Source of the DNA: Borreliella bissettiae DN127
GTDB lineage: Bacteria; Spirochaetota; Spirochaetia; Borreliales; Borreliaceae
NCBI RefSeq assembly: GCF_000222305.1
Contig: NC_015906.1
Span: forward strand, 1 to 64,000
Length of the DNA stretch: 64,000 nucleotides
Direction: 5' to 3'
Of this stretch, positions 8,600 through 16,583 are shown piece by piece (position 1 is the first letter of the stretch; every line of letters starts with the position of its first letter). A model generated the notes under the pieces. That model was not told where the DNA came from and did not search any database. It was given only the letters and a program-made list of their open reading frames with translations. A program made the translations under genes and the position numbers.

Positions 8600-9166
8600 A
8601 TGGAAAATGCACCTGAACCTATTGAAACCATAAAAAAAGGCAAATGTAAAGTTGAATGCCAAAATAAAGAACGCTTTATTTTAATTGAAAAAGAAAATGG
8701 GAAAGCAATGTACCATACAAAAATAATGATGGATATTTACAAATTTGGAGTTTATGAAAAAAAACACGAATTTAGGCTATCATTGAGGGCTTTATTTAAT
8801 GGAGAAAGAATTGTTGAAGAAACTCACTTGTATCCAATTAAAGAAGGAGATAAGTTCATTGGCATTTTTTATGGCTATAGAAAACCAATTAAAAAACCGT
8901 TAATAAAGTATCAAATAAACGGAAATAGAAAAGCATATGCATTAGCAAGAGCATATTATATGGAATTTAGATTTAAAGCTGGAAGTGTATTTTGTTATTT
9001 TAAAGGACTGTATCGATTATTAGATAAAAAAAGAACAAACAATCACTACAACAAAGTTTTATTTAGTATGTTTACAGATTTAGAACAACAAGTATATAAA
9101 TTTTATGGGAAAAAATACCCCGAACAAGGACCGTTAATCAAATGGATAATAAAAAACCTAAAATAA
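8600..9166 (+). CDS. PF50 plasmid maintenance protein (DUF226), unit A
   Basis: 188 residues, family PF50. It has a small beta-rich middle part (FIGIFYGYRKPIKKPLIKY) followed by an aromatic, basic C-terminal part (AYYMEFRFKAGSVFCYFKGLYRLL). No known catalytic motif. It starts 9 bases after PF57/62 and overlaps the ParA gene by 25 bases, so the three are co-translated. PF50 proteins accompany Borrelia replication/partition clusters; the exact role is unknown. Confidence 0.85.
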   Translation: MENAPEPIETIKKGKCKVECQNKERFILIEKENGKAMYHTKIMMDIYKFGVYEKKHEFRLSLRALFNGERIVEETHLYPIKEGDKFIGIFYGYRKPIKKPLIKYQINGNRKAYALARAYYMEFRFKAGSVFCYFKGLYRLLDKKRTNNHYNKVLFSMFTDLEQQVYKFYGKKYPEQGPLIKWIIKNLK

Positions 9167-9897
9167 TAACAATAGCGTCAATCAAGGGCGGTGTTGGCAA
9201 AAGTACAAGCGTCTTATTCTATGGCAATATCTTGGCTAAAGAAAAACATAAAGTATTAATAATTGATAGTGATCCACAGGCTAGTATTACTAGTTACTTT
9301 TTATTCAAATTAAAAGAACAAAACGTGAATGTCGAAAATTACAATCTTTATGAAGTTTTTAAACAAAGAAAATATATAGAAAATTGCATTTTTACAGTGT
9401 CTAATTATTTAGATATAATTCCTAGTTCATTAGAATTATCTGTTTTTAATTCAGAAAGCATACCATTACAAGACAACCTTTTAGAAAAAAGACTTTTGGC
9501 TATTAAATCTAAATACGATTATGTAATAATTGATACAAATCCCAGTCTAGGACATCTTTTAAATAATGCTTTAGTAATTACCAATTATTTAATAATACCA
9601 ATTAATTCTGATTTATGGGCAGTTGAGAGCATAGATCTAATATTAGATGCAATAAATAAAGTATATAGAAACGATATTACACCATACTTTTTGGTGACGG
9701 GGGCCCTAGAGAGGCAAAACATTGACAAGGAAATAATATTTAACTTGGAGAATAGATATAAAGAAAATCTAATAGGAGTTATTCCAAAAAGAGATGATAT
9801 CAAAAAAGCGCTGTTTTATAGAAAAGAATTTTCTTCTAAAACAGACTATTATCAAGAATATAAAAAATCTTTAAATAGAATGTTAAAAATAAAATAA
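9142..9897 (+). CDS. parA: PF32 ParA-type partition ATPase, unit A allele
   Basis: A 251-residue ParA/Soj-type ATPase that moves plasmid copies apart. The deviant Walker A KGGVGKST lies at residues 15-22, Walker A' as IIDSDPQAS near residue 43, and Walker B as YVIIDTNPS near 130. The first 22 residues match those of the C and D alleles, but the rest is a different type (C and D differ equally), so this unit belongs to its own compatibility group. No N-terminal DNA-binding domain, hence a type Ib ParA. PF49 follows 41 bases later. Confidence 0.95.
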   Translation: MDNKKPKIITIASIKGGVGKSTSVLFYGNILAKEKHKVLIIDSDPQASITSYFLFKLKEQNVNVENYNLYEVFKQRKYIENCIFTVSNYLDIIPSSLELSVFNSESIPLQDNLLEKRLLAIKSKYDYVIIDTNPSLGHLLNNALVITNYLIIPINSDLWAVESIDLILDAINKVYRNDITPYFLVTGALERQNIDKEIIFNLENRYKENLIGVIPKRDDIKKALFYRKEFSSKTDYYQEYKKSLNRMLKIK

Positions 9898-9938
9898 CAA
9901 ATAAAATTTATCCAGTAATGGACAAATAAGGAGCTTAC

Positions 9939-10496
9939 ATGAGTATTAAAAATAAAATGATAATAACCAAAAGAGTAGACATAAAGGAAAATATTTCTAA
10001 AATGGAGTCATTAGAAGAGGTTCATAAAGAAGAATATTTGAGGTTGAAAGATAAATTAAAAACTCTGACAACGGATGATATTTATAATAAAATAGAAACA
10101 GCAAAAGTATTAAATACGATTAATCAAAAAAAATTGTATATTCTAGATGGATATAAAAATTTTTATAGTTTTTTAGCTGATTTTAAAATTGCCAAATCTC
10201 AAGCATATAAATATATAAAAATAGTATCGGGCGTAGAAAAAGGTATTATTGACTACAATTTTATTGCCAATAATGGCATTGAAAAAACAATTAAACAATT
10301 GGAAAGTAACAATGTTATTAAAAAATCTAAGCAAAATCCAATAAAGCCTTTAAGGTTTCAACTTAAAAAACAAGAAAGTTATGATTTTTATAAAAAAAAT
10401 GGGAAGTTTACTGGGTTTTTATTGGAAGAACTTCTTGAAAGTCAAACAGATTTGATTAATAAGTTGTTAAAAAAGTATAAACAATTAAAAGGATAA
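9939..10496 (+). CDS. PF49 plasmid partition protein, unit A allele
   Basis: 185 residues, family PF49 (plasmid_parti), the presumed partner of PF32 and likely centromere-binding protein. Residues 1-125 are specific to this allele and include a helix-turn-helix-like segment (DFKIAKSQAYKYIKIVSG). The last 60 residues (KQNPIKPLRFQLKKQESYDFY and NKLLKKYKQLKG) are almost the same in all units. A fixed tail with a variable front is expected if the front recognises plasmid-specific DNA. Confidence 0.85.
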   Translation: MSIKNKMIITKRVDIKENISKMESLEEVHKEEYLRLKDKLKTLTTDDIYNKIETAKVLNTINQKKLYILDGYKNFYSFLADFKIAKSQAYKYIKIVSGVEKGIIDYNFIANNGIEKTIKQLESNNVIKKSKQNPIKPLRFQLKKQESYDFYKKNGKFTGFLLEELLESQTDLINKLLKKYKQLKG

Positions 10497-10508
10497 TAAG
10501 GGTATTTT

Positions 10509-11207
10509 ATGAGAAATTTAGCATACAGAACATACAATATAGAAAGTATAAAAAATGAGTTTTTAAATATAGGGTTTAGTGAAGAAGCAATAGATTTTGT
10601 TTTTCTTCATAATGATAATTATAATTTTGAACTTTTAAAAGAGAAATTGATTGATTTAGAGAAGAATTTAAATGTCAAGATAGACAATGTTGAAAAGAAT
10701 TTGCAAAAAGATATATCTAGTTTAGACGTTAAAATTGATTATGTTAAAAACGAACTTAATACTAAAATAGACAATGTAGAAAAGAATTTAAATCTAAAAA
10801 TAGATAGTTTAGATACTAAGATAGATACTGTAGAAAAGAATTTAAATCTAAAAATAGATAGTTTAGATACTAAGATAGATACTGTAGAAAAGAATTTAAA
10901 TCTAAAAATAGATAGTTTAGATACTAAGATAGATACTGTAGAAAAGAATTTAAATCTAAAAATAGATAGTTTAGATACTAAGATAGATACTGTAAAAAGT
11001 GAAATTACTAATAAGATTGAAAATGAAGTAAAGAATTTACAAAAAGATATATCTAATTTAGATACTAAGATAGACAATGAAGTAAAGAATTTGAGAAAAG
11101 ATCTTAATATGGGAAACAGACTAGTACATTTTATGATACTCGCAGCAGCAATTTTTGGACCATTCATACATGCATTTTTAATGCAATATATACAAGGTGT
11201 CAAATAA
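10509..11207 (+). CDS. bdr: Bdr repeat-motif protein, unit A
   Basis: 232 residues, 12 bases after PF49. N-terminus MRNLAYRTYNIESIKNEFLN, a long coiled-coil of KIDxVEKNLxxKIDSLDT repeats, and a C-terminal hydrophobic segment (about residues 206-226, FMILAAAIFGPFIHAFLM) that should anchor it in the inner membrane. Repeat number differs between Bdr paralogues: here three exact and one near-exact 54-base units. Bdr proteins are phosphorylatable in other strains; their job is unknown. Confidence 0.9.
   Translation: MRNLAYRTYNIESIKNEFLNIGFSEEAIDFVFLHNDNYNFELLKEKLIDLEKNLNVKIDNVEKNLQKDISSLDVKIDYVKNELNTKIDNVEKNLNLKIDSLDTKIDTVEKNLNLKIDSLDTKIDTVEKNLNLKIDSLDTKIDTVEKNLNLKIDSLDTKIDTVKSEITNKIENEVKNLQKDISNLDTKIDNEVKNLRKDLNMGNRLVHFMILAAAIFGPFIHAFLMQYIQGVK
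10761..10976 (+). repeat. 54-base tandem repeats in bdr, unit A
   Basis: Three identical 54-base copies at 10815-10868, 10869-10922 and 10923-10976, preceded by a near-identical copy at 10761-10814. Each codes for 18 residues (TKIDTVEKNLNLKIDSLD). Lack of divergence points to a recent expansion. Confidence 0.9.
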
Positions 11208-11304
11208 TGGAATAATTCATAATTTGTTTTTTTCAAGTAGCAGTATTATAATGCTGGTGGGTATTATTAAAAAGTAACAGTTTATTTTTGATCTATTTTA
11301 AATT

Positions 11305-11658
11305 AGAGCTTATTTAAACTTTTTAACAAAAGACTTTAAATAAGTTCTTTTTTTTGTAAAAAGACAAATTGATTTTAATTCTAAATTGGGCAATATTCAA
11401 TTATTGAAAAGCTTTTAAAAAATAATTTTTAATAAGTGAATTCGGTTAAGCTCTAGCTTTATTAAGTTTTTTAGTAAGAGAATTTAATAAAGTATTTATT
11501 TTTTTTGCAAAAATTATTATAAAGAAATTGACAAAAAATGTTTTTGCTATACTATATATATAGCTAATAAAAGATTGCTATTATTTGAATAAATTCAATT
11601 AAATCTAATTTAGTGGGGGTTTAACTAAGTTCTTTTAGTAGAGGATTTGGCTAAGCCC
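11305..11658. repeat. Three composite hairpins between bdr and the nuclease gene, unit A
   Basis: Hairpin 1 (11305-11350): stem GAGCTTATTTAAA/TTTAAATAAGTTC followed by a T-run, so it can end bdr transcription. Hairpin 2 (11457-11492): stem CTTTATTAA/TTAATAAAG. Hairpin 3 (11617-11658): stem of the GGGTTTAACTAA/TTGGCTAAGCCC type. The stems differ but the apices are related (AAGTTCTTTTAGTA type). Between them are a TTGACA...TATACT-like element (11529-11554) and the sequence TTTTTAATAAGTGAATTC. No reading frame is seen from 11208 to 11748. Confidence 0.65.
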
Positions 11659-11683
11659 TATTTTTTTCAAAAATTTTTGTAGG

Positions 11684-11774
11684 AAAAGTTGGCAAAAATA
11701 GTTTTTGTTATATACTTATATTTATTAATACAAACAAGGAGTAAAAATATGACAAACATATCAAAAAATAATAA
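11684..11774 (+). repeat. Inverted-repeat arm, nuclease side, unit A
   Basis: 91 bases matching 7091-7181 in inverted orientation. It includes the promoter-like TTGGCA...TGTTATATA sequence, the leader and the first codons of the nuclease gene. Confidence 0.85.
11731..11739 (+). promoter_or_regulatory. Unit A motif CAAACAAGG, nuclease leader copy
   Basis: Fourth copy of the unit A motif, at the ribosome site of the nuclease gene (ATACAAACAAGGAG). The matching position in unit D reads TTGTAAACAGG. Confidence 0.55.
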
Positions 11775-13071
11775 CCCACAAGAAATTAATCAAGGAGAGC
11801 TCAAAATGATAAGTTTTAATCAACAAAGTTTTACTGGATGTGAAATATTTGAGGAAAAATCTTCTCCCATTAAAGAAAAAAGCAAATTAAGCAAGATAGG
11901 TAAGAAATTACCAGGAATAAGTAGTCAAGAGTGTTTTAGATTTAATCGAAATATTGATTTTAGTGTGCAAAGAAATGAACTTGATAGATACGGTGCTAGT
12001 GAAGTAGGCAATGTTTTGATTGGTGGTGCAGGGCTAAAAGATTTAATGATAAATAGAGTGCTTAAATATTTTGGAATGAGCCTACCTTTTGAAGAGAATT
12101 TGTATATGCTCAAGGGCAAAGAATTAGAGAATTTAGGATTTAGAGAATTTGTTAAAGCACATGGTGATAATATTGATATTTTGTATAAGAACAAATATGC
12201 CAACGGTGTTGATAATTATAATTATTACAAGAAAACTGGTAAATCAGAAATGTTTGTTGGATCAACAATTGATGGTTGGTTTATAAATAGTAACGGCACC
12301 GTAGAGCTTTTAGAAATTAAAAGCAGTGATTCTAATTATATGAGCGGTGCTATTGCTGAATACAATAAAAATGGCAATTTTTTAAACAGTAAATATTTTT
12401 TCAAATATTATGTGCAGGCACAAATGCAACTAGCATGTACTGGACTTGAGTATTGTAATTTATTCTTTTTAATAGATGCAGCACCAGTTAACTGTAAGAT
12501 TAAGAGAAATGATGGCTTAATAGCAAAAGTGCTTGAATATGTTCACAAATGCGAGACGGAAGCTTTTAACATAAGAACTCAAATATTTAAAAATAATAAT
12601 ATCAACTTACAAACATTAAATAATGATAATAATGAGGTGATAAAACTAGTTGAAGATTTAGTAGAAAGAAGTGAATTTTATAGTTCTGGAGTTGAGTTTG
12701 ATTGGGCAAGAGAATTTGTAGAATATGTTGATTGTGTAGAGCTTGAAATTACGGATAGGCAAGTTGCTGAAAATCTTGCATGTGATCTAATGGAAGTTGA
12801 TAGTGCAAAAAAAGAATTAAACAAAATGCAAAACGAACACAAAAAAAGAGAAAAGTATCTTAAAGATTTAATCAAAATGAAAACCTACAATATTACGAAT
12901 ATATGTCCACTAATTGAGCACGTAAATTATAGATTTAGAGAATTTGTGTTCACTTTTGACTCTAAGAAAAGGGCAATATCAGATAGATTAAGGGGACTGC
13001 TTCCAACAAGTGGAGCATTGCTTTTTCCAAGCGATATAGCATTTGCAAATAATGTCAGTGTCCCCATGTGA
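11749..13071 (+). CDS. YqaJ/lambda-exonuclease-like recombination nuclease (DUF244), unit A
   Basis: 440 residues from ATG 11749 (site AAGGAG). A second start, ATG 11806, has AAGGAG eight bases upstream and may be the true one, because the preceding codons are part of the inverted-repeat arm shared with ERF. The core fits the YqaJ exonuclease family: YGASEVG (residues ~81-87), an Asp in STIDGW (~175), the E-x-K of LLEIKS (~189-191) and YYVQAQMQLACTG (~221-231). With ERF it would form a two-part phage recombination system that trims and anneals DNA ends. It is the only fully open copy; unit C lacks only the leader. Confidence 0.85.
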   Translation: MTNISKNNNPQEINQGELKMISFNQQSFTGCEIFEEKSSPIKEKSKLSKIGKKLPGISSQECFRFNRNIDFSVQRNELDRYGASEVGNVLIGGAGLKDLMINRVLKYFGMSLPFEENLYMLKGKELENLGFREFVKAHGDNIDILYKNKYANGVDNYNYYKKTGKSEMFVGSTIDGWFINSNGTVELLEIKSSDSNYMSGAIAEYNKNGNFLNSKYFFKYYVQAQMQLACTGLEYCNLFFLIDAAPVNCKIKRNDGLIAKVLEYVHKCETEAFNIRTQIFKNNNINLQTLNNDNNEVIKLVEDLVERSEFYSSGVEFDWAREFVEYVDCVELEITDRQVAENLACDLMEVDSAKKELNKMQNEHKKREKYLKDLIKMKTYNITNICPLIEHVNYRFREFVFTFDSKKRAISDRLRGLLPTSGALLFPSDIAFANNVSVPM

Positions 13072-13122
13072 ATGGGTGCACTAAAAAATTAAAGAAAGAA
13101 TTTAATATAGGAGAGGAAATCA

Positions 13123-13524
13123 ATGATTATTAATAAAATAAAACAAGACAATAGAACTTTAAGACCAGAGATACAAAAGTGGGGTTGTTACTTTTTGTGT
13201 CTACATTACTATACAAGTTTATTTAAGAAACGTGAATTTAATGCATATGATATAAATACAGCGTATTATAGATTTATAGGACTTGGCTACATTAAGAGCA
13301 ATTGTTTTATTATAAATCCATGTATGATACTTAATTACTACGGAATTAGAAGTAGTGTAAGATATGAGTCTTTAAATTATTTGGGTGCAGCAAATGAATT
13401 TGAAATAAGTGAAGTTAAAATCGATAAGGTTAATGGCTATCACTTTATAGCAACAAAAAATAAAGAAATATTATATGATTCACTTGACTTGAAGCCTCGT
13501 GGGAAAATATTTAAAGTAACTTAA
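13123..13524 (+). CDS. DUF261 protein with C39-like cysteine peptidase signature, unit A
   Basis: 133 residues, 51 bases after the nuclease. Known only as Borrelia DUF261. It shows the order of active-site residues found in C39/papain-like folds: Gln18 and Cys22 in IQKWGCYFLC, His107 in NGYHFIA and Asp119 in ILYDSLD, near the size of a minimal C39 domain. The function is inferred from spacing, not from a search. There is no signal peptide, so it would act inside the cell. The copies in B, C and D are all broken near the Gln/Cys region. Confidence 0.7.
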   Translation: MIINKIKQDNRTLRPEIQKWGCYFLCLHYYTSLFKKREFNAYDINTAYYRFIGLGYIKSNCFIINPCMILNYYGIRSSVRYESLNYLGAANEFEISEVKIDKVNGYHFIATKNKEILYDSLDLKPRGKIFKVT

Positions 13525-13552
13525 AAACGTATATTTAAACTGAAATAGTTTT

Positions 13553-14329
13553 TTAAAGCCTAAGATTATTTTTCATGCATTTATAAGCGTGAATTTTGTT
13601 AGCAGCAGAGAGCCCGTAAATATTATCAATTTCGGAAGTTGAATGATATTTCATAAGCTCTTTAATTTGGAAAGAGTTATATCCATTAGATTTTAAATAT
13701 GAAATAAACAAATTTCTAAATAAATGAAGAGATTTATTAGCACGAAATCCTGACTTTTTGAGAAGATTTTTGAATTTATTAGAAATATGGATAATGCTAA
13801 TTTGATTATCTTTAAATTTATGTTTAGTTTTTTGGAAAAGATAAGTACGCCGAGGGTCAAGATTTTTTTCATTAAAGTAATTTTCGTGAGCTTTTTGAAT
13901 AGCATCAAACTCTACAGATTTTATGACAATTTCTCTAATGCAAGTGACATTTCTTTTTTTAGCTACATTTACTTTTATATTGTAAAAAGTTTCTCCAGTT
14001 TTGCTTAAAAAGGGAGTAATATCTTGCATTTTTACTTTTTGCAGTTCGGCCCCTCTGCAGCCACTTATTGCCAGTAGATGTAAAAACCAACCAGAAATTG
14101 GGTCAATTTGTTTTAATGTTTTGACGCATTTTTCAATTATTTTGATAATTTTTTGATTCAAATAAAACTTTGGAGTTGGTTTTGAAGATTCTTTTTTAGG
14201 TTTAGAAGAAATTTTTAGTGAATTTTTAAGAATTTTGTTTTCATTTAATACATTTTGATAGTCTTGGAAGAATTTGAGCATACAATCTATATTGAAATTA
14301 TTTAAATTAAAATAATTATTAAAGTCCAT
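13553..14329 (-). CDS. Tyrosine recombinase (phage integrase family), unit A
   Basis: A 258-residue tyrosine recombinase with the full catalytic set: Arg92 (SGCRGAE), His202 and Arg205 (LHLFRNL), His229 (MKYHSTS) and the nucleophile Tyr238 (DNIYGL). The N-terminal 70 residues are a helical DNA-binding arm. It is convergent with DUF261 and divergent from ospF, sharing the erp control region. It is the only intact copy; B, C and D have broken copies. Such enzymes cut and join DNA at specific sites, so this one could have taken part in fusing or resolving cp32 multimers. Confidence 0.9.
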   Translation of the reverse strand: MDFNNYFNLNNFNIDCMLKFFQDYQNVLNENKILKNSLKISSKPKKESSKPTPKFYLNQKIIKIIEKCVKTLKQIDPISGWFLHLLAISGCRGAELQKVKMQDITPFLSKTGETFYNIKVNVAKKRNVTCIREIVIKSVEFDAIQKAHENYFNEKNLDPRRTYLFQKTKHKFKDNQISIIHISNKFKNLLKKSGFRANKSLHLFRNLFISYLKSNGYNSFQIKELMKYHSTSEIDNIYGLSAANKIHAYKCMKNNLRL

Positions 14330-14760
14330 AAAATCCTCTCCTTGGAAGCGTTACTTTTAAATTAAGTAAAAGTAATAAAAATTTAATAAAAATGTAATTT
14401 ATATTTTACCAAAAACCTAAAATTTTAGTCAAATTTAGAGTGTTCTCATTGCATGAGAAATTTGGGTTGTGGAGTGGTTTTAATAAACAGAAGAGGCAAT
14501 TTTTAAGGGGTGGACTTAAGAAAGACTAGATACTTTATCTAATATATAGCAAAGACTTTGGAATTTAATTTGTATGTGTTTTGTAGTCTTTTGTAATGGG
14601 CATTGCATTTACAATGGAGAGATTTTTGCAGTTTGATTAAAATTACATTTGCGTTTTGTTAATATGTAACAGCTAAATGTAACAAAATCAAATAGTTAAA
14701 TCTTTAAAAAATTGCAATTATTAGGTGTTGTGCTAATATTTAGACTTTATGGAGTAACTT
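14330..14760 (+). promoter_or_regulatory. erp control region between integrase and ospF, unit A
   Basis: A 430-base stretch without genes, similar in all units. Near ospF: TTGCAA (14712-14717), 16 bases, TAATAT (14734-14739), then GGAG before ATG. Upstream, two GTAAC sequences in TGTAACAGCTAAATGTAACA (14665-14684) agree with the GTnAC site reported for the Borrelia regulator EbfC at the erp operator; BpaB and BpuR bind nearby in published work (from memory). The far end holds the integrase leader (GGAGAGGATTTT, reverse strand). Confidence 0.75.
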
Positions 14761-15387
14761 ATGAATAAGAAAAGGAAAATGTTTGCTATTTGGTTTGTTT
14801 TTGCGATGATAAGTTCTTGCAAGAATTATGCAAGTGGTGAAGATTTAAAACAAAATTTAAAAGAACAAGTTGAAGGATTTTTGGATACAAAAAAAGAAGA
14901 GTTGGTTGGCGGTTTAAAAAAGCTTGGATCAGAAGCTTATTCAAAAGTTGAAGAATTAATGCAAGCCGATGGATCACAAGTGCAAGCTGAAGAGCAAGTG
15001 ACTCAAGGTGTTTTTGAAGATCCAGGATTAAAAGAGAAAGGCCTTGAAGAAAAAATAGAAGAATTAAAGGAACTTAAAGATAGCTCAAAAAAGACAAAAG
15101 AGGATAGAAAAAAAGAATTAGAAGAGGCTAAACAGAAATTGGAAGAGTTTAAAAAACAAGTTGAATTAGTAACTGAAAATACTGATAAAGTTAAAAATCA
15201 AGGCAAGATTGGACGAGAAGCTTTTCTGTATGCTAAAAAATTAGGTGTAAATGGAAGTTATTCTGCTAATGATGGTACTGATACTGATAAGTTTGCAAAA
15301 AAAGTTATAGATGATGCGCTTGAAAATATTAAAGAAGAGCTTGAAAAGCTAACAGAGCCTCAAAATTCAGAAGATAAAAAATCATAA
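14761..15387 (+). CDS. ospF: OspF-type Erp surface lipoprotein, unit A
   Basis: 208 residues. Signal MNKKRKMFAIWFVFAMISSC has lipobox ISSC; the mature protein (KNYASGEDLKQ) begins like OspF/Erp proteins. A Glu/Lys-rich coiled-coil (about 90-145) is followed by the OspF-type C-terminus (GREAFLYAKKLGVNGSYSANDGTDTDKF ... DALENIKEELEKL). OspF-related proteins are exposed on the surface during mammalian infection and bind heparan sulfate in published studies. It is followed by a hairpin terminator, then bapA. The unit D copy is about as long; the unit B copy is broken. Confidence 0.88.
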   Translation: MNKKRKMFAIWFVFAMISSCKNYASGEDLKQNLKEQVEGFLDTKKEELVGGLKKLGSEAYSKVEELMQADGSQVQAEEQVTQGVFEDPGLKEKGLEEKIEELKELKDSSKKTKEDRKKELEEAKQKLEEFKKQVELVTENTDKVKNQGKIGREAFLYAKKLGVNGSYSANDGTDTDKFAKKVIDDALENIKEELEKLTEPQNSEDKKS

Positions 15388-15414
15388 AAAATGGTTTTTG
15401 ATAGTAAAAATTAT

Positions 15415-15447
15415 AAACAACAAGACCAACAATCAGCCTTGTTGTTT
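15415..15447 (+). terminator. Terminator after ospF, unit A
   Basis: AAACAACAAG (15415-15424) and its exact complement CTTGTTGTTT (15438-15447) around a 13-base loop. Confidence 0.7.
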
Positions 15448-15495
15448 ATTCGCATTTACATTGCTGAAATTTAGGCAATAAAGCTAGGAGGGGAT

Positions 15496-16005
15496 ATGAA
15501 AAAAATTAATCTGTTAATATTTTTGTTTTTATTTATAGTAAGTTTAAGTGCAAATATAGAAGAAAATTATACAGAAACCAAAAGAGTTTTTTCTGAAGAA
15601 GATTTTAATTTAATAAATAAAAGACTAGATAATTATGATTTTAAAAATGAGTATGAAAAAAGTCATGTTTTTTCCGATGCTCCTAGAATTAGAGGAGATT
15701 TAAGAAAAATTGGAATTAAAGAAAAAAGGGGGTTTTTAGATGCTCTTGAGGTTATTGAATATCTTATAAAAATTAAGATAGGTGCTGATAGTATTTCCCT
15801 GTCTGAAGATATGATTAGACTTATAGGGGGTTATCCAGATTCGATTTTTAATTATTTGATACAACTAAATTCGGATAAAATTGATTATGCTGAGAAATAT
15901 GGAGATACCGCCAGAAATAATTTTAAAAAAGATTATTCTGAAGATAAAGCAAATACAGTTAAACAAATTTTAAAACAAATTTTGGCTGATTTGCCCAAAG
16001 ATTAG
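15496..16005 (+). CDS. bapA: BapA/EppA family exported protein, unit A
   Basis: 169 residues with a cleavable signal (MKKINLLIFLFLFIVSLSAN, no lipobox Cys). The mature protein is charged and helical, with conserved SEEDFNLINKRLDNYDF and IGGYPDSIFNYLIQLN segments. It fits the BapA (cp32) / EppA (cp9) family, exported proteins made during infection, role unknown. The ribosome site GGAGG is strong. Unit D has a close copy; unit B has lost the gene and unit C shows none. Confidence 0.82.
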   Translation: MKKINLLIFLFLFIVSLSANIEENYTETKRVFSEEDFNLINKRLDNYDFKNEYEKSHVFSDAPRIRGDLRKIGIKEKRGFLDALEVIEYLIKIKIGADSISLSEDMIRLIGGYPDSIFNYLIQLNSDKIDYAEKYGDTARNNFKKDYSEDKANTVKQILKQILADLPKD

Positions 16006-16103
16006 ATTTTAATTTGAAAAAAGAATCTTATAAACTTTTCTTAAAGAAAAGCTAAAAAAGATTTCGAAATAAAATAAATGGTTTTTGTAAACATAAATTA
16101 TGA

Positions 16104-16132
16104 ATAACAAGACTAGCAACTAGTCTTGTTAT
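16104..16132 (+). terminator. Terminator after bapA, unit A
   Basis: ATAACAAGACTAG (16104-16116), loop CAA, and the exact complement (16120-16132). Confidence 0.75.
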
Positions 16133-16159
16133 CTTATTAATATTGGAGAATCATGATAA

Positions 16160-16237
16160 ATGAAAATAATTTATATTATTTTATATTTGTTATTTGCTTT
16201 ACTTTCTTTAAATGCTAGCGAATTTTTGAGAGTTTAA
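16160..16237 (+). pseudogene. 5' remnant of secreted-protein gene X, unit A
   Basis: ATG 16160 begins MKIIYIILYLLFALLSLNAS, matching the signal peptide of the unit D gene at 63455. After about 21 codons the match stops and the frame ends at 16237. The rest of the gene was replaced by the reverse-strand lipoprotein/TM2 pair. Confidence 0.75.
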
Positions 16238-16571
16238 TTTTAATTTTATTTGATCTTATATCATATATATCATAGAAACCAATATCATGTTTAGTGGTAA
16301 TGTTATTAAAATCAAAATCATAAAAAATTCCCCGGGTACTATTAATTAAACGCATGAGTGCATGATTTTTATTTAGCCAATTTCCGGGTCTTTCTTCTGA
16401 TTTTGTTGCAATCCAAGAGTATTTTTCATTATTTTCTTTTTCATTTGTAAAAAATTTACTATCTCCTAATATTTCTTCATTATTATTTTTGTTGTTGCCA
16501 TTATTTGATTTGCAGTTTAAAATAATTGTCATCAATATTATTAACATTGTAAACATTGTTTTTTTTGTCAT
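16215..16571 (-). CDS. Small lipoprotein of unknown family
   Basis: 118 residues. The signal MTKKTMFTMLIILMTIILNC has lipobox ILNC, so the mature protein starts at Cys20, followed by an Asn-rich linker and a domain I do not recognise (EKYSWIATKSEERPGNWLNKN). It lies 12 bases after the TM2 gene and is probably co-transcribed with it. The last few residues (LSKIR) are read from the remnant of gene X, so the natural C-terminus may have been cut. The gene has no counterpart in the other three units. Confidence 0.65.
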   Translation of the reverse strand: MTKKTMFTMLIILMTIILNCKSNNGNNKNNNEEILGDSKFFTNEKENNEKYSWIATKSEERPGNWLNKNHALMRLINSTRGIFYDFDFNNITTKHDIGFYDIYDIRSNKIKIKLSKIR

Positions 16572-16583
16572 TTAAAATCCTTT

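Noticed and set aside
10761-10976. Regular repeats that might be a CRISPR array
   Set aside because: The units are contiguous, without spacers, in frame with bdr, and no cas gene is present.
10739-11236. Long reverse-strand frame opposite the unit A bdr gene, also seen opposite the other bdr genes
   Set aside because: It is a mirror of the low-complexity bdr repeats (FSTVSILVSKLSIF), has no ribosome site and exists only because the repeats lack stops in that frame.
11689-11748. Longer N-terminus of the nuclease (MAKIVFVIYLYLLIQTRSKN)
   Set aside because: It covers the promoter-like sequence, has no ribosome site, and the AAGGAG before 11749 or 11806 fits better.
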